Below are positions 8,064-17,002 of a stretch of DNA of 64,000 bases, one piece after another. Location: assembly GCA_035944555.1 (NCBI GenBank), contig DASZAY010000022.1, forward strand, positions 1 through 64,000. Reading direction: 5' to 3'. The DNA is from CADCWK01 sp035944555 (GTDB lineage Bacteria; Chloroflexota; Chloroflexia; Thermomicrobiales; UBA6265). The notes beneath the pieces are model-generated. The model had not been told where the DNA came from. It made no database searches and was given only the letters and a program-made list of their open reading frames with translations. How positions within the stretch are numbered: the stretch's first letter is position 1; each line of letters opens with the position of its first letter. Made by a program: the position numbers and the translations under genes.

Positions 8064-9311
8064 ATGAATCTGCGCCCACGCCTGCCCTACGACGGCCCAC
8101 CAGCCATCGTCCTCAACGCCAGTCTGTCCGGCCTGGGTGCTATCCGCAGCCTCGGCCGCGCCGGCGTCCGCGTCGTGGCCATGGACCCCGATCCCACCCG
8201 TCTCGGCTTCACCTCCCGCTACGCCGAGTCCCGTCCCGGTCCGCACCCGGTCCGGGAGCCGGAGGCGGCCGTGGCGACGCTGCTGGCCGAGGCCGACCGG
8301 CTGGACGCCGCGGCCACAGGTCCGGCCACGCGCCGGCCCGTCCTCTCCCCCGCCTCCGATGCCTACGTCCTGCTCCTGTCCCGCCACCGTGAGGCTCTGG
8401 CTCCACGGTTCCGCCTGATCCTGCCGCCGGTCACGGCGGTCGAGCGAGGGCTGGACAAGCGTGGCCTGTACGAGATGGCGGCCCGCCACGGTGTCGCTCA
8501 CGCCGATACCCATTACCCCGAGAACCCGGCCGACGTCGTGGCTCTCGCTCACCACCTGTCCTACCCGGTCTACCTCAAGCCCTACGAGTCGCATCGCTGG
8601 GCACTCGCCTTTCCCGGCGCCGGCAAGGGGGTCGTCGCCGAGGACGCCAGCCAGCTCGTCGACGCCTTCACGCGAGCCCACGCGGCCGGCATCCGGGTGA
8701 TGGTTCAGGCCATCATCGTCGGCCCGGTCACCAACATCCGGAGCGTGCGGGCCTACATCGACGCCGACGGCCAGGTCCGCGCCGCCGTCACCAACCGCAA
8801 GCTGCGCCAGTACCCCACCATGTTTGGCCGAGCGACGCTGGCCGAGACGACCGACGACCCGGAGGTCCGCGCGCTCGGGCTCGGGCTCCTCCAGGCGATC
8901 GGCTTCCGGGGCTTCGGCCTTCTGGAGTTCAAGCGCGACGACCGGGACGGCCGACTGAAGCTGACCGACCTCAATCCCCGCTGGCTGAAATCGGTCAACC
9001 TTGCCACGGCCGCCGGGGTCGACTTCCCGCTGATCCACTACCGCGACCTGGCCGGTGACCCGCTGCCCACCCTGCCGCTCGACCCGGTGCCCTACCGCGT
9101 GGGAAGCCGCTGGTGGGAAGCCGCCGGAGACATCGCGGCCGCGCGGCAGCTGATCGGTGCCGGCGAGCTGACCACGGCGGCCTGGCTGCGGTCGCTGGCT
9201 GGCGTCCGGGGCTTCGCCTCCCTGGCGGTTGACGATCCTCGCCCCTTCCTGCACGAGTACGGTTACGGTCGCCGGCTGCTCCGTCGGCCGATTCGCCGCC
9301 CACGGCAGTGA
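8064..9311 (+). CDS. ATP-grasp carboxylate-amine ligase
   Basis: 415 residues. N-terminal Rossmann-like part VLNASLSGLGAIRSLGRAGV, central LDKRGLYEMAARHGV (the usual lead into the ATP-grasp fold), ATP-binding YPVYLKPYES, and metal-binding C-terminal motif LTDLNPRWLKSVN. ATP-grasp ligases of this style activate a carboxylate as acyl phosphate and join it to an amine. The D-aspartate ligases of peptidoglycan bridges belong to the same superfamily. I chose ATG 8064 because AGAAGAGGG lies upstream; the frame is open to 7944 without a ribosome site. It overlaps murJ by four bases and faces a FemAB-like gene, suggesting stem-peptide or precursor modification. Exact substrate unknown. Confidence 0.8.
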   Translation: MNLRPRLPYDGPPAIVLNASLSGLGAIRSLGRAGVRVVAMDPDPTRLGFTSRYAESRPGPHPVREPEAAVATLLAEADRLDAAATGPATRRPVLSPASDAYVLLLSRHREALAPRFRLILPPVTAVERGLDKRGLYEMAARHGVAHADTHYPENPADVVALAHHLSYPVYLKPYESHRWALAFPGAGKGVVAEDASQLVDAFTRAHAAGIRVMVQAIIVGPVTNIRSVRAYIDADGQVRAAVTNRKLRQYPTMFGRATLAETTDDPEVRALGLGLLQAIGFRGFGLLEFKRDDRDGRLKLTDLNPRWLKSVNLATAAGVDFPLIHYRDLAGDPLPTLPLDPVPYRVGSRWWEAAGDIAAARQLIGAGELTTAAWLRSLAGVRGFASLAVDDPRPFLHEYGYGRRLLRRPIRRPRQ

Positions 9312-10897
9312 CCGACCCGTCGGCCCACTCCCGCCCCATCCTCCGCAGCGCCGTGGTGGTCCTCGCCGCGCTGGCCCTGACGCGCCTCCTCGGCCTCGTC
9401 CGCGAGGTCGTCATCGCTGCCCGGTTCGGCACCGGCGAGACCTATGACGCCTATATCGCCGCCTTCCGTCTCCCCGACCTGCTGTTCATGGTCGTCATGA
9501 GCGGTACCTTCGGCACGGCGTTCATTCCTGTCTTCGGCGGCTTCCTCGGCACCGGCCGGGCCGAGGCCGCCTGGCGACTGGCCAACGCGCTGCTCACCCT
9601 GACCGTCATCGCGTTGCTCGTGCTGGCCCAGGTCGTCCTGCTCCTCGCCGGGCCGCTGGTCGGCACCGTCATCGCGCCGGAGCTGTCGCCCGCGGCCCGT
9701 GACCTCGCCGTCGACCTCACTCGCCTGCTCCTGCTATCGCCGCTGCTGCTCGGGCTGGGGGCCGCCGCCAAGGGGATGCTGGAAGCCCAGGAGGCGTTCA
9801 CCTTTCCCGCCCTGGCACCCATCGCCTACAACCTCGGCATCATCCTCGGGGCGGTGCTGCTGGCGCCCGGCCTCGGGGCCCGGGGTCTGGCACTGGGCGT
9901 GGTCCTCGGCGCCGCAGCCCACGCCGGCCTCCAGTTCGCCGTGCTCGTCCGGCGCGGAGCGCGGTTCCGCCCGCTGCTGTCCCACCGGATCGAGGGGCTG
10001 AGTGAGGTCCTCCGGCTGCTCGGCCCGCGACTGCTCAACCAGATGGCCGGGCAGTCCAACCTGATCGTGATGACCAACGTTGCCTCCCGCCTCGGCGAGG
10101 GGAGCATCTCGGCGCTGTTCTACGCCCAGCACCTCGCCATGCTGCCCCATGGTATCGCCGCCCTCGGGCTCTCGACCGTGATCTTTCCCCGCCTCAGCCG
10201 CCAGGCCACCCTCGGTGACAACGACGCCCTCCGCGAGACGCTACGCCGGTCGGTCACCGGGCTCGTGTTCCTCGTCCTGCCGGCAGCGGTCACGCTGGCC
10301 CTGCTCCGTGAGGGCATTGTCCAGGGCGTCCTGGCGTGGGGCGCGTTCTCGTCCCGCTCGGTTGACCTCGTCGCCGGGACGACGGGGGTCTTCGCCCTTG
10401 GCCTGCTCGCCCGGGCCCTGATCGAGCCGGTGACCCGCGGGTTCTTCGCCCTCCGTGACACCCGCACGCCCCTGGTCGTCACGGTCGTCGCGGTGCTGGT
10501 CAACGTCGCCATCGCTTGGCCACTGGCCCGAGCGTTCGGCCCCCCGGGGATCGCGTTGGCCCTGTCCCTGTCGGCAGTGCTGCGGCTGGTGCTGCTGACC
10601 TGGCGCCTGGGCCACCGGGTGCCCGGGCTGACGGCCGGGCTGGGCTGGGCGCTGGCACGCCTCGGCCTCGCCGCCGTGCCGGCCGGGCTCCTGGCCGCGG
10701 TCCTGGCCGATCCGGCCGCTCAGCTAACGGAGCCGGGCGACCGCTCCGGCCCCAGCCTCGCGCTGGCACTGGCGATCCTGCTGACGGTTGGCGCGGTCTA
10801 CCTGCTCACCTGCTGGTGGCTCCGAGTCCCTGAGACCACATCCCTTGTCGCGGCAACGCGTGGCATGGTGGCCCAGGTGCGCTCGGGGTCAAGATGA
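9308..10897 (+). CDS. murJ: Lipid II flippase MurJ
   Basis: 529 residues, about 14 membrane segments. The N-terminus is typical of MurJ: ALTRLLGLVREVVIAARFG then YDAYIAAFRLPDLLF and GTFGTAFIPVF. Later motifs are NLIVMTNVASRLGEGSISAL and AQHLAMLPHGI. The family flips the lipid-linked peptidoglycan precursor to the outer face of the membrane. Start is a GTG that overlaps the stop of the ATP-grasp gene by four bases, so the pair is probably co-translated. Length is normal for the family. Confidence 0.92.
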   Translation: MTDPSAHSRPILRSAVVVLAALALTRLLGLVREVVIAARFGTGETYDAYIAAFRLPDLLFMVVMSGTFGTAFIPVFGGFLGTGRAEAAWRLANALLTLTVIALLVLAQVVLLLAGPLVGTVIAPELSPAARDLAVDLTRLLLLSPLLLGLGAAAKGMLEAQEAFTFPALAPIAYNLGIILGAVLLAPGLGARGLALGVVLGAAAHAGLQFAVLVRRGARFRPLLSHRIEGLSEVLRLLGPRLLNQMAGQSNLIVMTNVASRLGEGSISALFYAQHLAMLPHGIAALGLSTVIFPRLSRQATLGDNDALRETLRRSVTGLVFLVLPAAVTLALLREGIVQGVLAWGAFSSRSVDLVAGTTGVFALGLLARALIEPVTRGFFALRDTRTPLVVTVVAVLVNVAIAWPLARAFGPPGIALALSLSAVLRLVLLTWRLGHRVPGLTAGLGWALARLGLAAVPAGLLAAVLADPAAQLTEPGDRSGPSLALALAILLTVGAVYLLTCWWLRVPETTSLVAATRGMVAQVRSGSR

Positions 10898-11404
10898 TGT
10901 CCGTAGTGCGGATGCGTAAATGGGCGAAACAACGATCGCGACCCGCGAGCCGCTAGTGGACATCGCCGAGGAGACTGTCCTCATCTGACTCAGTCGGGTC
11001 CATGGCGGTTACGCACATGACGGTGCACGGCTCTATCGTCAATGGCTCGTCACCCCCTTCTCGAGCGCAAGTCAACTGCCCGACTGATCCGGTGACCTCG
11101 CGAGACCGTTCTACCAATACTCATCGGTCCCGCGCCAACGGGACATGCGCGGTCGGCAGTTGAAGCTGACGATCCACCGCTGACTGGAGAAACAGCGGAA
11201 TACCCGAATACATGGCGATCCGCACCTTCGGTGTCGCATCGTGTACTGTGCCGTCGACGATGTACGAGACGTACCCGGTGTATCAGGTCGGCGCATCTCC
11301 TCCTCTACTCCAGTCGAACATCCGTCGACCGCCAACCCGTCGCCATGGGTCGTGGTCACCGACTCGTGGGTTATCTGAGGTCCGCGAACGAGGAGAGAGG
11401 AGCA
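10898..11404. other. Intergenic region upstream of the two-component/ATP-grasp operon
   Basis: About 500 bp without a supported gene. It presumably holds the promoter of the operon starting at 11405. I see no clear terminator for murJ and no convincing consensus promoter. Confidence 0.4.
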
Positions 11405-12607
11405 ATGATGTCCCGCCAGCTCGCCGCCGTCACGGCCGGTTTCGCGGCCGCGATCGTGATCAACTTCCTGCTCCTGCCGGGCAACCACATCGTCTCGTCG
11501 CTCTACCTCCTGCCGGTCCTGATGGCGTCCCACTGGTGGCGCGCCCGGCCGGTCGCGGCGACGGCGACCGTCGCCGCCGGGCTCTACCTGGCCAGCGCCA
11601 TGATCGAGGGCCGACCGCTGGGGGTCTGGCCGTTCGGCCTGCTGGGGATGCTCATCGGTGGCTATCTCACCGTCCGCTTCGCCATTCAGCGCGAGGAGAT
11701 CGCGCGGCTGGCGCGCCGGGAGGCCGAGGACCGGACGAGGTTCCGGGTCTTCATCGGCATGGTCGTCCACGACCTCGCCGGGGCAGTGAACAACGTCCAG
11801 GCCGGCCTCGAGATGCTGTCCTGGTCGAACACTCTCCGGTCCACGTCCGAGGAGGAGCAGGTCGCTACCCAGGCGGTCAACGGTGGCGTCAGCCAGATGA
11901 GTCGCCTGCTCGACGACCTGCGAGATGCCGCGGCGATCGGCGCCGACCGGTTCGTCGTCCGCCCGGTCCCGATGGACCTCGTCGAGGTGGTGCGGGAAGT
12001 CGTCGACCGGCAGCGCCTCTCGGCCGGCTCCCGGCGGCTGGCGCTCGATGCGCCGGACCGCCTCGACGGCGCCTGGGACCGCGACCGGATCGGCCAGCTC
12101 CTCGGCAACCTGGTCTCCAACGCCTGCAAGTACTCCCCCGCCGGCGGCGAGGTCACGGTCCGCGTCGGGGCCTCCTCCGGCCGCGTCGTCGTTAGCGTCA
12201 CCGACGACGGTCCCGGTATCGAGCCGGACCAGCAGGAGCGCATCTTCGAGCCGTTCGCCCGCCTCGAGACCCACCACGACCTGCCTGGCACCGGCCTCGG
12301 TCTCTGGATCGCCCGGGCCATCGTCGACGCCCATGGCGGCCACATCCGGGTCGAGGGCGCGCCGGGTCTTGGGACGACCTTCACCGTCGACCTGCCGCTG
12401 ACCCCGGTGGCGACGGCTCGCCGGGACCACCCCGCCCCCACCGCTTCGCCAATGGCGGCGGACACGTCTACGCCGCCGCAACCGTCCGCCCCCGGGCCGT
12501 CGCACCCGGTGGCCGCCGCGGCGCGGTCCATGAACTCCGTCCGTTCCGGATACCTGCCCCACGGCACACTCGACCACCGCCTCACCCCGTCCCGGAGGAT
12601 CCCATGA
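11405..12607 (+). CDS. Membrane sensor histidine kinase
   Basis: 400 residues. About four membrane segments occupy residues 6-95 with little extracytoplasmic loop, so it senses within or near the membrane. The phosphoacceptor box is FIGMVVHDLAGAVNNVQAG with His122. The ATPase domain shows GNLVSNACKYSP (N box), DDGPGIEP (G1), FEPFARLE (F) and GTGLGLWIA (G2). A Pro/Ala/Ser-rich tail of about 65 residues follows. GAGAGGAG precedes ATG 11405. The gene overlaps the receiver gene by four bases and heads the ATP-grasp operon, so the operon is probably controlled by, or senses through, this pair. The acceptor box has HD rather than the common HE. Confidence 0.9.
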   Translation: MMSRQLAAVTAGFAAAIVINFLLLPGNHIVSSLYLLPVLMASHWWRARPVAATATVAAGLYLASAMIEGRPLGVWPFGLLGMLIGGYLTVRFAIQREEIARLARREAEDRTRFRVFIGMVVHDLAGAVNNVQAGLEMLSWSNTLRSTSEEEQVATQAVNGGVSQMSRLLDDLRDAAAIGADRFVVRPVPMDLVEVVREVVDRQRLSAGSRRLALDAPDRLDGAWDRDRIGQLLGNLVSNACKYSPAGGEVTVRVGASSGRVVVSVTDDGPGIEPDQQERIFEPFARLETHHDLPGTGLGLWIARAIVDAHGGHIRVEGAPGLGTTFTVDLPLTPVATARRDHPAPTASPMAADTSTPPQPSAPGPSHPVAAAARSMNSVRSGYLPHGTLDHRLTPSRRIP

Positions 12608-13020
12608 TCGACGCCACCCCTGAAGCCCCTGACGACGCCGGGACGACCTACCGCGTCCTCCTCATCGATGACGACGAGACCATGCTTGCCCTGTCGCGCC
12701 TGGCGCTGACGAAGCACGGGATCGAAGTCCAGACCGCCTCCTCGGCCACCGCCGGGCTTGAGCAATTGTCCTCCTTCCAGCCCGACCTGGTCGTCACCGA
12801 CATCGTCCTGCCTGACCTGTCCGGCTGGGAGGTGGTGCGCCGGATCCGGGAGGCGACCGACGTCCACGTCATGGTGCTGAGTGGGCGGGACACTGACGTC
12901 GACAAGGCGCGCGGGCTGGATCTCGGCGCGGACGACTACCTGACCAAGCCGTTCAGCCTGCTGGAGTTCGAGGCCCGGGTCCGGGCTCTGCTCCGCCGCG
13001 TGGCCCACCGCAGGATCTGA
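12604..13020 (+). CDS. Stand-alone response regulator receiver protein
   Basis: 138 residues, a single CheY-like receiver domain. The acidic pocket is LLIDDDE, the phosphorylated aspartate lies in LVVTDIVLPDLSGWE, and the conserved lysine in LTKPFSLLEFE. No DNA-binding or enzymatic output domain follows, so it must act by protein contact or pass phosphate onward. This is unusual for the only regulator next to a biosynthetic operon. It overlaps the kinase gene by 4 nt and ends 40 nt before the first ATP-grasp gene. Confidence 0.9.
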   Translation: MIDATPEAPDDAGTTYRVLLIDDDETMLALSRLALTKHGIEVQTASSATAGLEQLSSFQPDLVVTDIVLPDLSGWEVVRRIREATDVHVMVLSGRDTDVDKARGLDLGADDYLTKPFSLLEFEARVRALLRRVAHRRI

Positions 13021-13060
13021 TGCCTCGCCCGGCGCCAATGGCGCCGACCAGACAGGATGG

Positions 13061-14032
13061 ATGACACCGATGGGAACAGGAGTTGGGCACGGGCATGGCT
13101 ACGGCCACGGACAAGGCCACGGCCACGACGCGGGGCCGGGCGACTCGCTGGTGATCGCCGTCGCGGTCGAGTCGCGCTATCTGGCCGATCGCGCCGTCAG
13201 CGACGCCCTGGCGCACCTAGAGGCCGCCGGGTGCGAGGTCCGGGTCCTCGTGCCGGAACCTGGCGACCTGTTCGACATCCCCGAGGAGGCGCCCGCCTGG
13301 GACGCCATCGTCAGCCGCGGTCGGTCCCAGGCCGTGCTGGCCCTGCTGTCTGGCGCGGCCGCCATCGGAGTCCATGCCGTCAATCCGGTACGCGCCATCG
13401 ACTTGGTCCGGAACAAGGTGGCCATGCAGACCGTGCTCGTCCGACATGGCATCCCTGTCCCGCGGGCATGGTTCGCCGATCACCCGGCGGCGTTCCGCCA
13501 GGTGCCCGCCGACGCCTTCCCGCTGGTCGTCAAGCCATTCGACGGGGACAGCTCGATCGGCCTGTCGCTCGTCTCCTCGCCGGACGACGCCGGCCGAGCC
13601 GAGCCGGACGGCCCCTCACGGCTCTACATCGCCCAGGAGTACCTCGAGGCCGACGGCTGGGACCTCAAGCTGTACGGGATCGGCAGTGATGTCTGGGCAG
13701 TGCGCAAGCGGGCACCAGTCAGCTTCGACGGCAACGGCCCGGCGCGGCCACAGGAACCGGTCGAACCCGAGCCGGTCGCGCTGGACGCCCACCTCCGTGA
13801 CATCGCCCTGACGTGCGGCCGGGCCTGCGGGCTGGAGCTCTGGGGGGTGGACGTCGCCTTGACGGCGCGCGGGCCGTACGTGATCGAGGTCAACGACTTC
13901 CCGACCTACTCGGCCGTGACGGGTGCCGGCGAGCGCATCGCCGGGCACATCGCGGCCCAAGCCGGCATCGATCGCCTCCGGCGCCGGTCCGGCCAGGACC
14001 GCATGCGCTCGCTGGTCTGGAGCCCGTCATGA
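13061..14032 (+). CDS. RimK-like ATP-grasp enzyme with His/Gly-rich N-terminus (enzyme A)
   Basis: 323 residues. Residues 9-23 are a striking His-Gly tract with five histidines (GHGHGYGHGQGHGHD), possibly metal-binding. The ATP-grasp fold follows: IDLVRNKVAMQTVLVRHGIP, nucleotide-binding Lys158 in LVVKPFDGDSSIGLS, EADGWDLKLYGIG, and metal-binding GVDVALTARGPYVIEVNDFP with Glu276 and Asn278, so the enzyme looks active. Family members join a carboxylate to an amine; some relatives are kinases. ATG 13070 is an alternative start that keeps the His tract. It overlaps enzyme B by four bases. Substrate unknown. Confidence 0.8.
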   Translation: MTPMGTGVGHGHGYGHGQGHGHDAGPGDSLVIAVAVESRYLADRAVSDALAHLEAAGCEVRVLVPEPGDLFDIPEEAPAWDAIVSRGRSQAVLALLSGAAAIGVHAVNPVRAIDLVRNKVAMQTVLVRHGIPVPRAWFADHPAAFRQVPADAFPLVVKPFDGDSSIGLSLVSSPDDAGRAEPDGPSRLYIAQEYLEADGWDLKLYGIGSDVWAVRKRAPVSFDGNGPARPQEPVEPEPVALDAHLRDIALTCGRACGLELWGVDVALTARGPYVIEVNDFPTYSAVTGAGERIAGHIAAQAGIDRLRRRSGQDRMRSLVWSPS

Positions 14033-14937
14033 CCCTGGATCACCAGGATCTCCGCGATGTCCGGGTCGGCCTGATCGAGCGGGCCCGGTCTTGCACCAGC
14101 CCCGGGTCACTGGCCGAGCGCCTGATGCCCGCGCTGCGCGGGCGCGGGGCCGACGTGACCGTGATCAGTCCGGAAACCTCGAGCCACCGGCTGGACCGGC
14201 CACTCGCGGTCGACGTGCTGGTGCTCAAGGACGGGTCGGCCGCCGCGCTGCACATCGCCGCCGCGGCGGAAGCGTGGGATATCCCCTGCGTCAATGGCGC
14301 CGATGCCACCCGCCTCGCCCAGGACAAGCTCGCCAGCACGGCGATCCTGCAGGTGGCTGGTCTCCCGGTCGCCCCGTCCCGCTTCGCCTGGCTCGGCGGC
14401 GACTCCGGCGCGCCCGATGGCCTGGACGCGTCCCTACTCGAATTCGCCGAATCACGGGTCCTTGCCAAGGCGGCCCGGGGCTCGCAGGGGGCTGGTCTTT
14501 GGGACGTGGCACCCGGAACACTCGCTGGCGGCCGGGCCGACCTGCCGGCCGGTCCCTACCTGGTGATGGGCTGGACCCCGCACGACGGTGACGACCTCAA
14601 GGTATTCGTCGCCGGCGAGTGGATGGGGGCCATCGAGCGCCCCTTCCCGGCCCGAACCCTGGCGGACAAGCTCGGCCGGCCGGCCGGGATCCCGGACGCC
14701 GTTGCGGCCGCCACTCGCGCCGTCGGGGACCTGCTCGGCCTGACGTGCTACGGCTGCGACTTCGTCGCCGGGCCGGCCGGCTGGGTGCTGGTCGACGCCA
14801 ACGCCTTCCCCGGGTTCAAGGGAGTACCCGACGCCGTGGACGCCATCATCACGGTGATCGGCCAGGCAGCGGGCGCGCCCCCCCGCTCCGGCCAGACGGC
14901 GACGCCGCTTTCCCCGGCGACCGGAGGGCAGCGGTGA
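14029..14937 (+). CDS. ATP-grasp enzyme with DxNxFPGF motif (enzyme B)
   Basis: 302 residues. N-terminal substrate half, then ARLAQDK-type lead (ATRLAQDKLASTAILQVAGL), ATP-binding RVLAKAARGSQGAG, PHDGDDLKVFVAGEW, and the metal site YGCDFVAGPAGWVLVDANAF continuing PGFKG (Asp256, Asn258). The D-x-N-x-F-P-G-F/Y-K/E-G signature resembles the C-terminal motif of inositol trisphosphate 5/6-kinases as well as some bacterial RimK-like ligases, so either ligation or phosphorylation is possible. It starts on an ATGA overlap with enzyme A and ends on a GTGA overlap with the dehydrogenase gene. It is clearly divergent from enzymes A and C, not a recent duplicate. Confidence 0.78.
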   Translation: MTLDHQDLRDVRVGLIERARSCTSPGSLAERLMPALRGRGADVTVISPETSSHRLDRPLAVDVLVLKDGSAAALHIAAAAEAWDIPCVNGADATRLAQDKLASTAILQVAGLPVAPSRFAWLGGDSGAPDGLDASLLEFAESRVLAKAARGSQGAGLWDVAPGTLAGGRADLPAGPYLVMGWTPHDGDDLKVFVAGEWMGAIERPFPARTLADKLGRPAGIPDAVAAATRAVGDLLGLTCYGCDFVAGPAGWVLVDANAFPGFKGVPDAVDAIITVIGQAAGAPPRSGQTATPLSPATGGQR

Positions 14938-16118
14938 CGGCGCCACACGCCCTCGTGTTTGGGGCCGGCCGGATGGTCGGCGGGTTCGTAGCCCCCCTGC
15001 TCCGCGACGGGGGCTGGCGAGTGACGCTCGCCGCCCGGGACAGTCCCGCCCGGCGGGCCATCGCCGACCGGCAGGGGCTGTGGCTGCGGGTGCTGGGCAC
15101 GGTCACCGCGGACCGCTGGGTCGACGGGATCGACGCCGTCGGCCTCGACGACCCGGGCCTGCCCGCGCTGGTCGACCGCGCCGACCTGATCGTCACGGCG
15201 GTCGGCCCCTCGGCCCTGCCCGCCATCGGCCGGCTGCTGGGCCCCATGCTGGCACCGAGAGTCGTGACCGGCCGGGCGGTCAACGTCCTCGCGTTCGAGA
15301 ACCACCGTCGCTCGCCGGAAATCCTGCTGGGGGCGATGGCCGGGGTCGCGCCAGCGGTCGCCGGGGGCATCGGACGGTCGCTCGGCGTCAGCGGCGTGGC
15401 GGTCTGGCGGGTCATCGCGACCCGGACCGTCACCCCCGACGGCGTCCGCTTCGAGTCGAACGACGAGGACGAGTGTTACGCCAGTGCGCTGGCACTGGTC
15501 CCCGGCGTTGCGCCGATGGACGGCTCGGTGCCGGGTCTGCGGCTGGTGCGCTCGTTCGACGACCGGATGGTCGAGAAGCTGTGGCTGTTCAACGCCGGTC
15601 ACTGCGCAGCGGCGTGGCTGGGCTGGCGGGCCGGGCATGAGTCGCTGGACACCGCGATGGCCGATCCGCTGATCGCCGGCCGGGTACGAGCCGTGGTCGG
15701 CGAGGCCCAGCGGGCGCTGTCCGCCCGGATGGCCGCTCAGCCGTGGGGCGAGCGCCTGCCCGACCGCCCCATCGACCCCATCCTCGCCCGGTACGTCGAC
15801 CCCGGTCTCGTTGACCCGGTGGCGCGGGTCGGCCGCGAGCCCCGGCGGAAGCTGGCGCCAGACGACCGGCTGATCGGCCCGGCCGTCGCAGCGCTGGCGG
15901 CCGGCGACCGGCCCACGGCACTGGCCGGGGTCATCGCGGCGGGACTCGCCTACGCCGAGCCGACGGACGGGCAGGCGCTGGATCTCCGGCACGAGGTCGA
16001 CCTCGTCGGCCCGGCCGAGGTGCTGGCCACCGTCTGCGCGCTCGACCCTGCGGACGAACTGTCGCGAATGGTCTGCGACGCCTACGCCGGGCTGACGACC
16101 GGGGCCGAAGGACGATGA
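14934..16118 (+). CDS. Mannitol-1-phosphate 5-dehydrogenase-like NAD(P)-dependent oxidoreductase
   Basis: 394 residues of the polyol-specific long-chain dehydrogenase family. Nucleotide binding is VFGAGRMVGGF at residues 8-18. The catalytic set matches that known for mannitol dehydrogenases: Asn123 in FENHRRSPE, then Lys215, Asn220 and His223 in EKLWLFNAGH, followed by AAAWLGWRAGHESLDTAMAD, a typical family helix. It probably interconverts a keto group and an alcohol on a sugar phosphate, sugar acid or related polyol. It starts at GTG 14934, overlapping enzyme B by four bases, and ends overlapping enzyme C by four bases. No mannitol transporter or PTS gene is near, so a biosynthetic role with its ATP-grasp neighbours is more likely than mannitol use. 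Confidence 0.78.
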   Translation: MTAPHALVFGAGRMVGGFVAPLLRDGGWRVTLAARDSPARRAIADRQGLWLRVLGTVTADRWVDGIDAVGLDDPGLPALVDRADLIVTAVGPSALPAIGRLLGPMLAPRVVTGRAVNVLAFENHRRSPEILLGAMAGVAPAVAGGIGRSLGVSGVAVWRVIATRTVTPDGVRFESNDEDECYASALALVPGVAPMDGSVPGLRLVRSFDDRMVEKLWLFNAGHCAAAWLGWRAGHESLDTAMADPLIAGRVRAVVGEAQRALSARMAAQPWGERLPDRPIDPILARYVDPGLVDPVARVGREPRRKLAPDDRLIGPAVAALAAGDRPTALAGVIAAGLAYAEPTDGQALDLRHEVDLVGPAEVLATVCALDPADELSRMVCDAYAGLTTGAEGR

Positions 16119-17002
16119 GCGTGACAAATGGTGCTCGTTTGGAACTCTGGGTGGAACCGCGCGGCGGCGAGCCCGCTGTCAACCCGGTCATGCGCCGCCT
16201 CCTGACGCTGCTGTCCGCTGACGGCATCCGAGTTACGGTCCGGGTGCCGGAGCACGCCAGCGCCGGCCACGACGGCGCATCCGGCGATCATGGCGCCAGC
16301 CGGCCCGACCTGGTCCTGCTCAAGACGGCGACGACCTTCGGCCTATCGATGGCGATCGCCGGGGAGCGGCGAGGGGTGCGGTTCCACAATGGAGCCGTCG
16401 CCTCCTGGCGGGCCGCAGACAAGGCCGCCGTGATCGGGCGGTTGGCCGCCGTGGGGCTCCCGGTGCCGCCGACGTGGCTGTCCGCCGGTCCACCGGACAC
16501 GCTCGGACCCGGGGAGCCGGCTCGACGGGGCTGGGTGACCAAGCCCGTCTTCGGGGTGCACGGGCACGGCGTGGTCTTCCACGCATCCGACGGGGAGCCC
16601 GCCGAGGGACCGGTGCTGGACAATCCGGCCGGCGAGCCGGACACCGGGCTGGTGGTGGACGACGGCACTCGCCTGTCCCAGCCACGGATCGGCAACGATG
16701 AGCCCGACACCAAGGTCTACGTCGCAAGGGGGACGTGCTTCGCGGCCCGCAAGCGGTTCGCCGTCGGGTCCTTCGCAAGTGACGTTGTCGAGCCCGTCGA
16801 GTTGCCGGCCGGCACCGTCGAGTTGGTGCTGGCGGCTGGCGAGGCGCTCGGCCTGAGCACCTTCGGGGTGGACCTCCGCGACGGCGAGGGTGGCCCAGTG
16901 ATCATTGACTGCAACCCCTTCCCCGGCTTCCGCGGCTTCCTGGCGGCCGCCGAGTGCCTGCGCGCCGAGGTGGCCGACGCGCTGGCGGGCGTGGTCCGGT
17001 GA
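16115..17002 (+). CDS. ATP-grasp enzyme with DxNxFPGF motif (enzyme C)
   Basis: 295 residues. DLVLLKTATTFGLSMAIAGE and the lead ADKAAVIGRLAAVGLPVPPT precede the ATP-binding lysine (Lys143) in GWVTKPVFGVHGHGV. DEPDTKVYVARG aligns with the second lobe. The metal site is STFGVDLRDGEGGPVIIDCN followed by PFPGFRGF (Asp265, Asn267). Like enzyme B it carries D-x-N-x-FPGF. Key residues are intact. It starts on an ATGA overlap with the dehydrogenase gene and ends on a GTGA overlap with the MFS gene, so all five genes from 13061 to 18249 are chained. Substrate unknown. Confidence 0.75.
   Translation: MSVTNGARLELWVEPRGGEPAVNPVMRRLLTLLSADGIRVTVRVPEHASAGHDGASGDHGASRPDLVLLKTATTFGLSMAIAGERRGVRFHNGAVASWRAADKAAVIGRLAAVGLPVPPTWLSAGPPDTLGPGEPARRGWVTKPVFGVHGHGVVFHASDGEPAEGPVLDNPAGEPDTGLVVDDGTRLSQPRIGNDEPDTKVYVARGTCFAARKRFAVGSFASDVVEPVELPAGTVELVLAAGEALGLSTFGVDLRDGEGGPVIIDCNPFPGFRGFLAAAECLRAEVADALAGVVR

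Noticed and set aside
14748..16127. Minus-strand open frame opposite the polyol dehydrogenase
   Set aside because: Shadow of the plus-strand gene, which has intact Rossmann and catalytic motifs and overlapping neighbours in the same direction.
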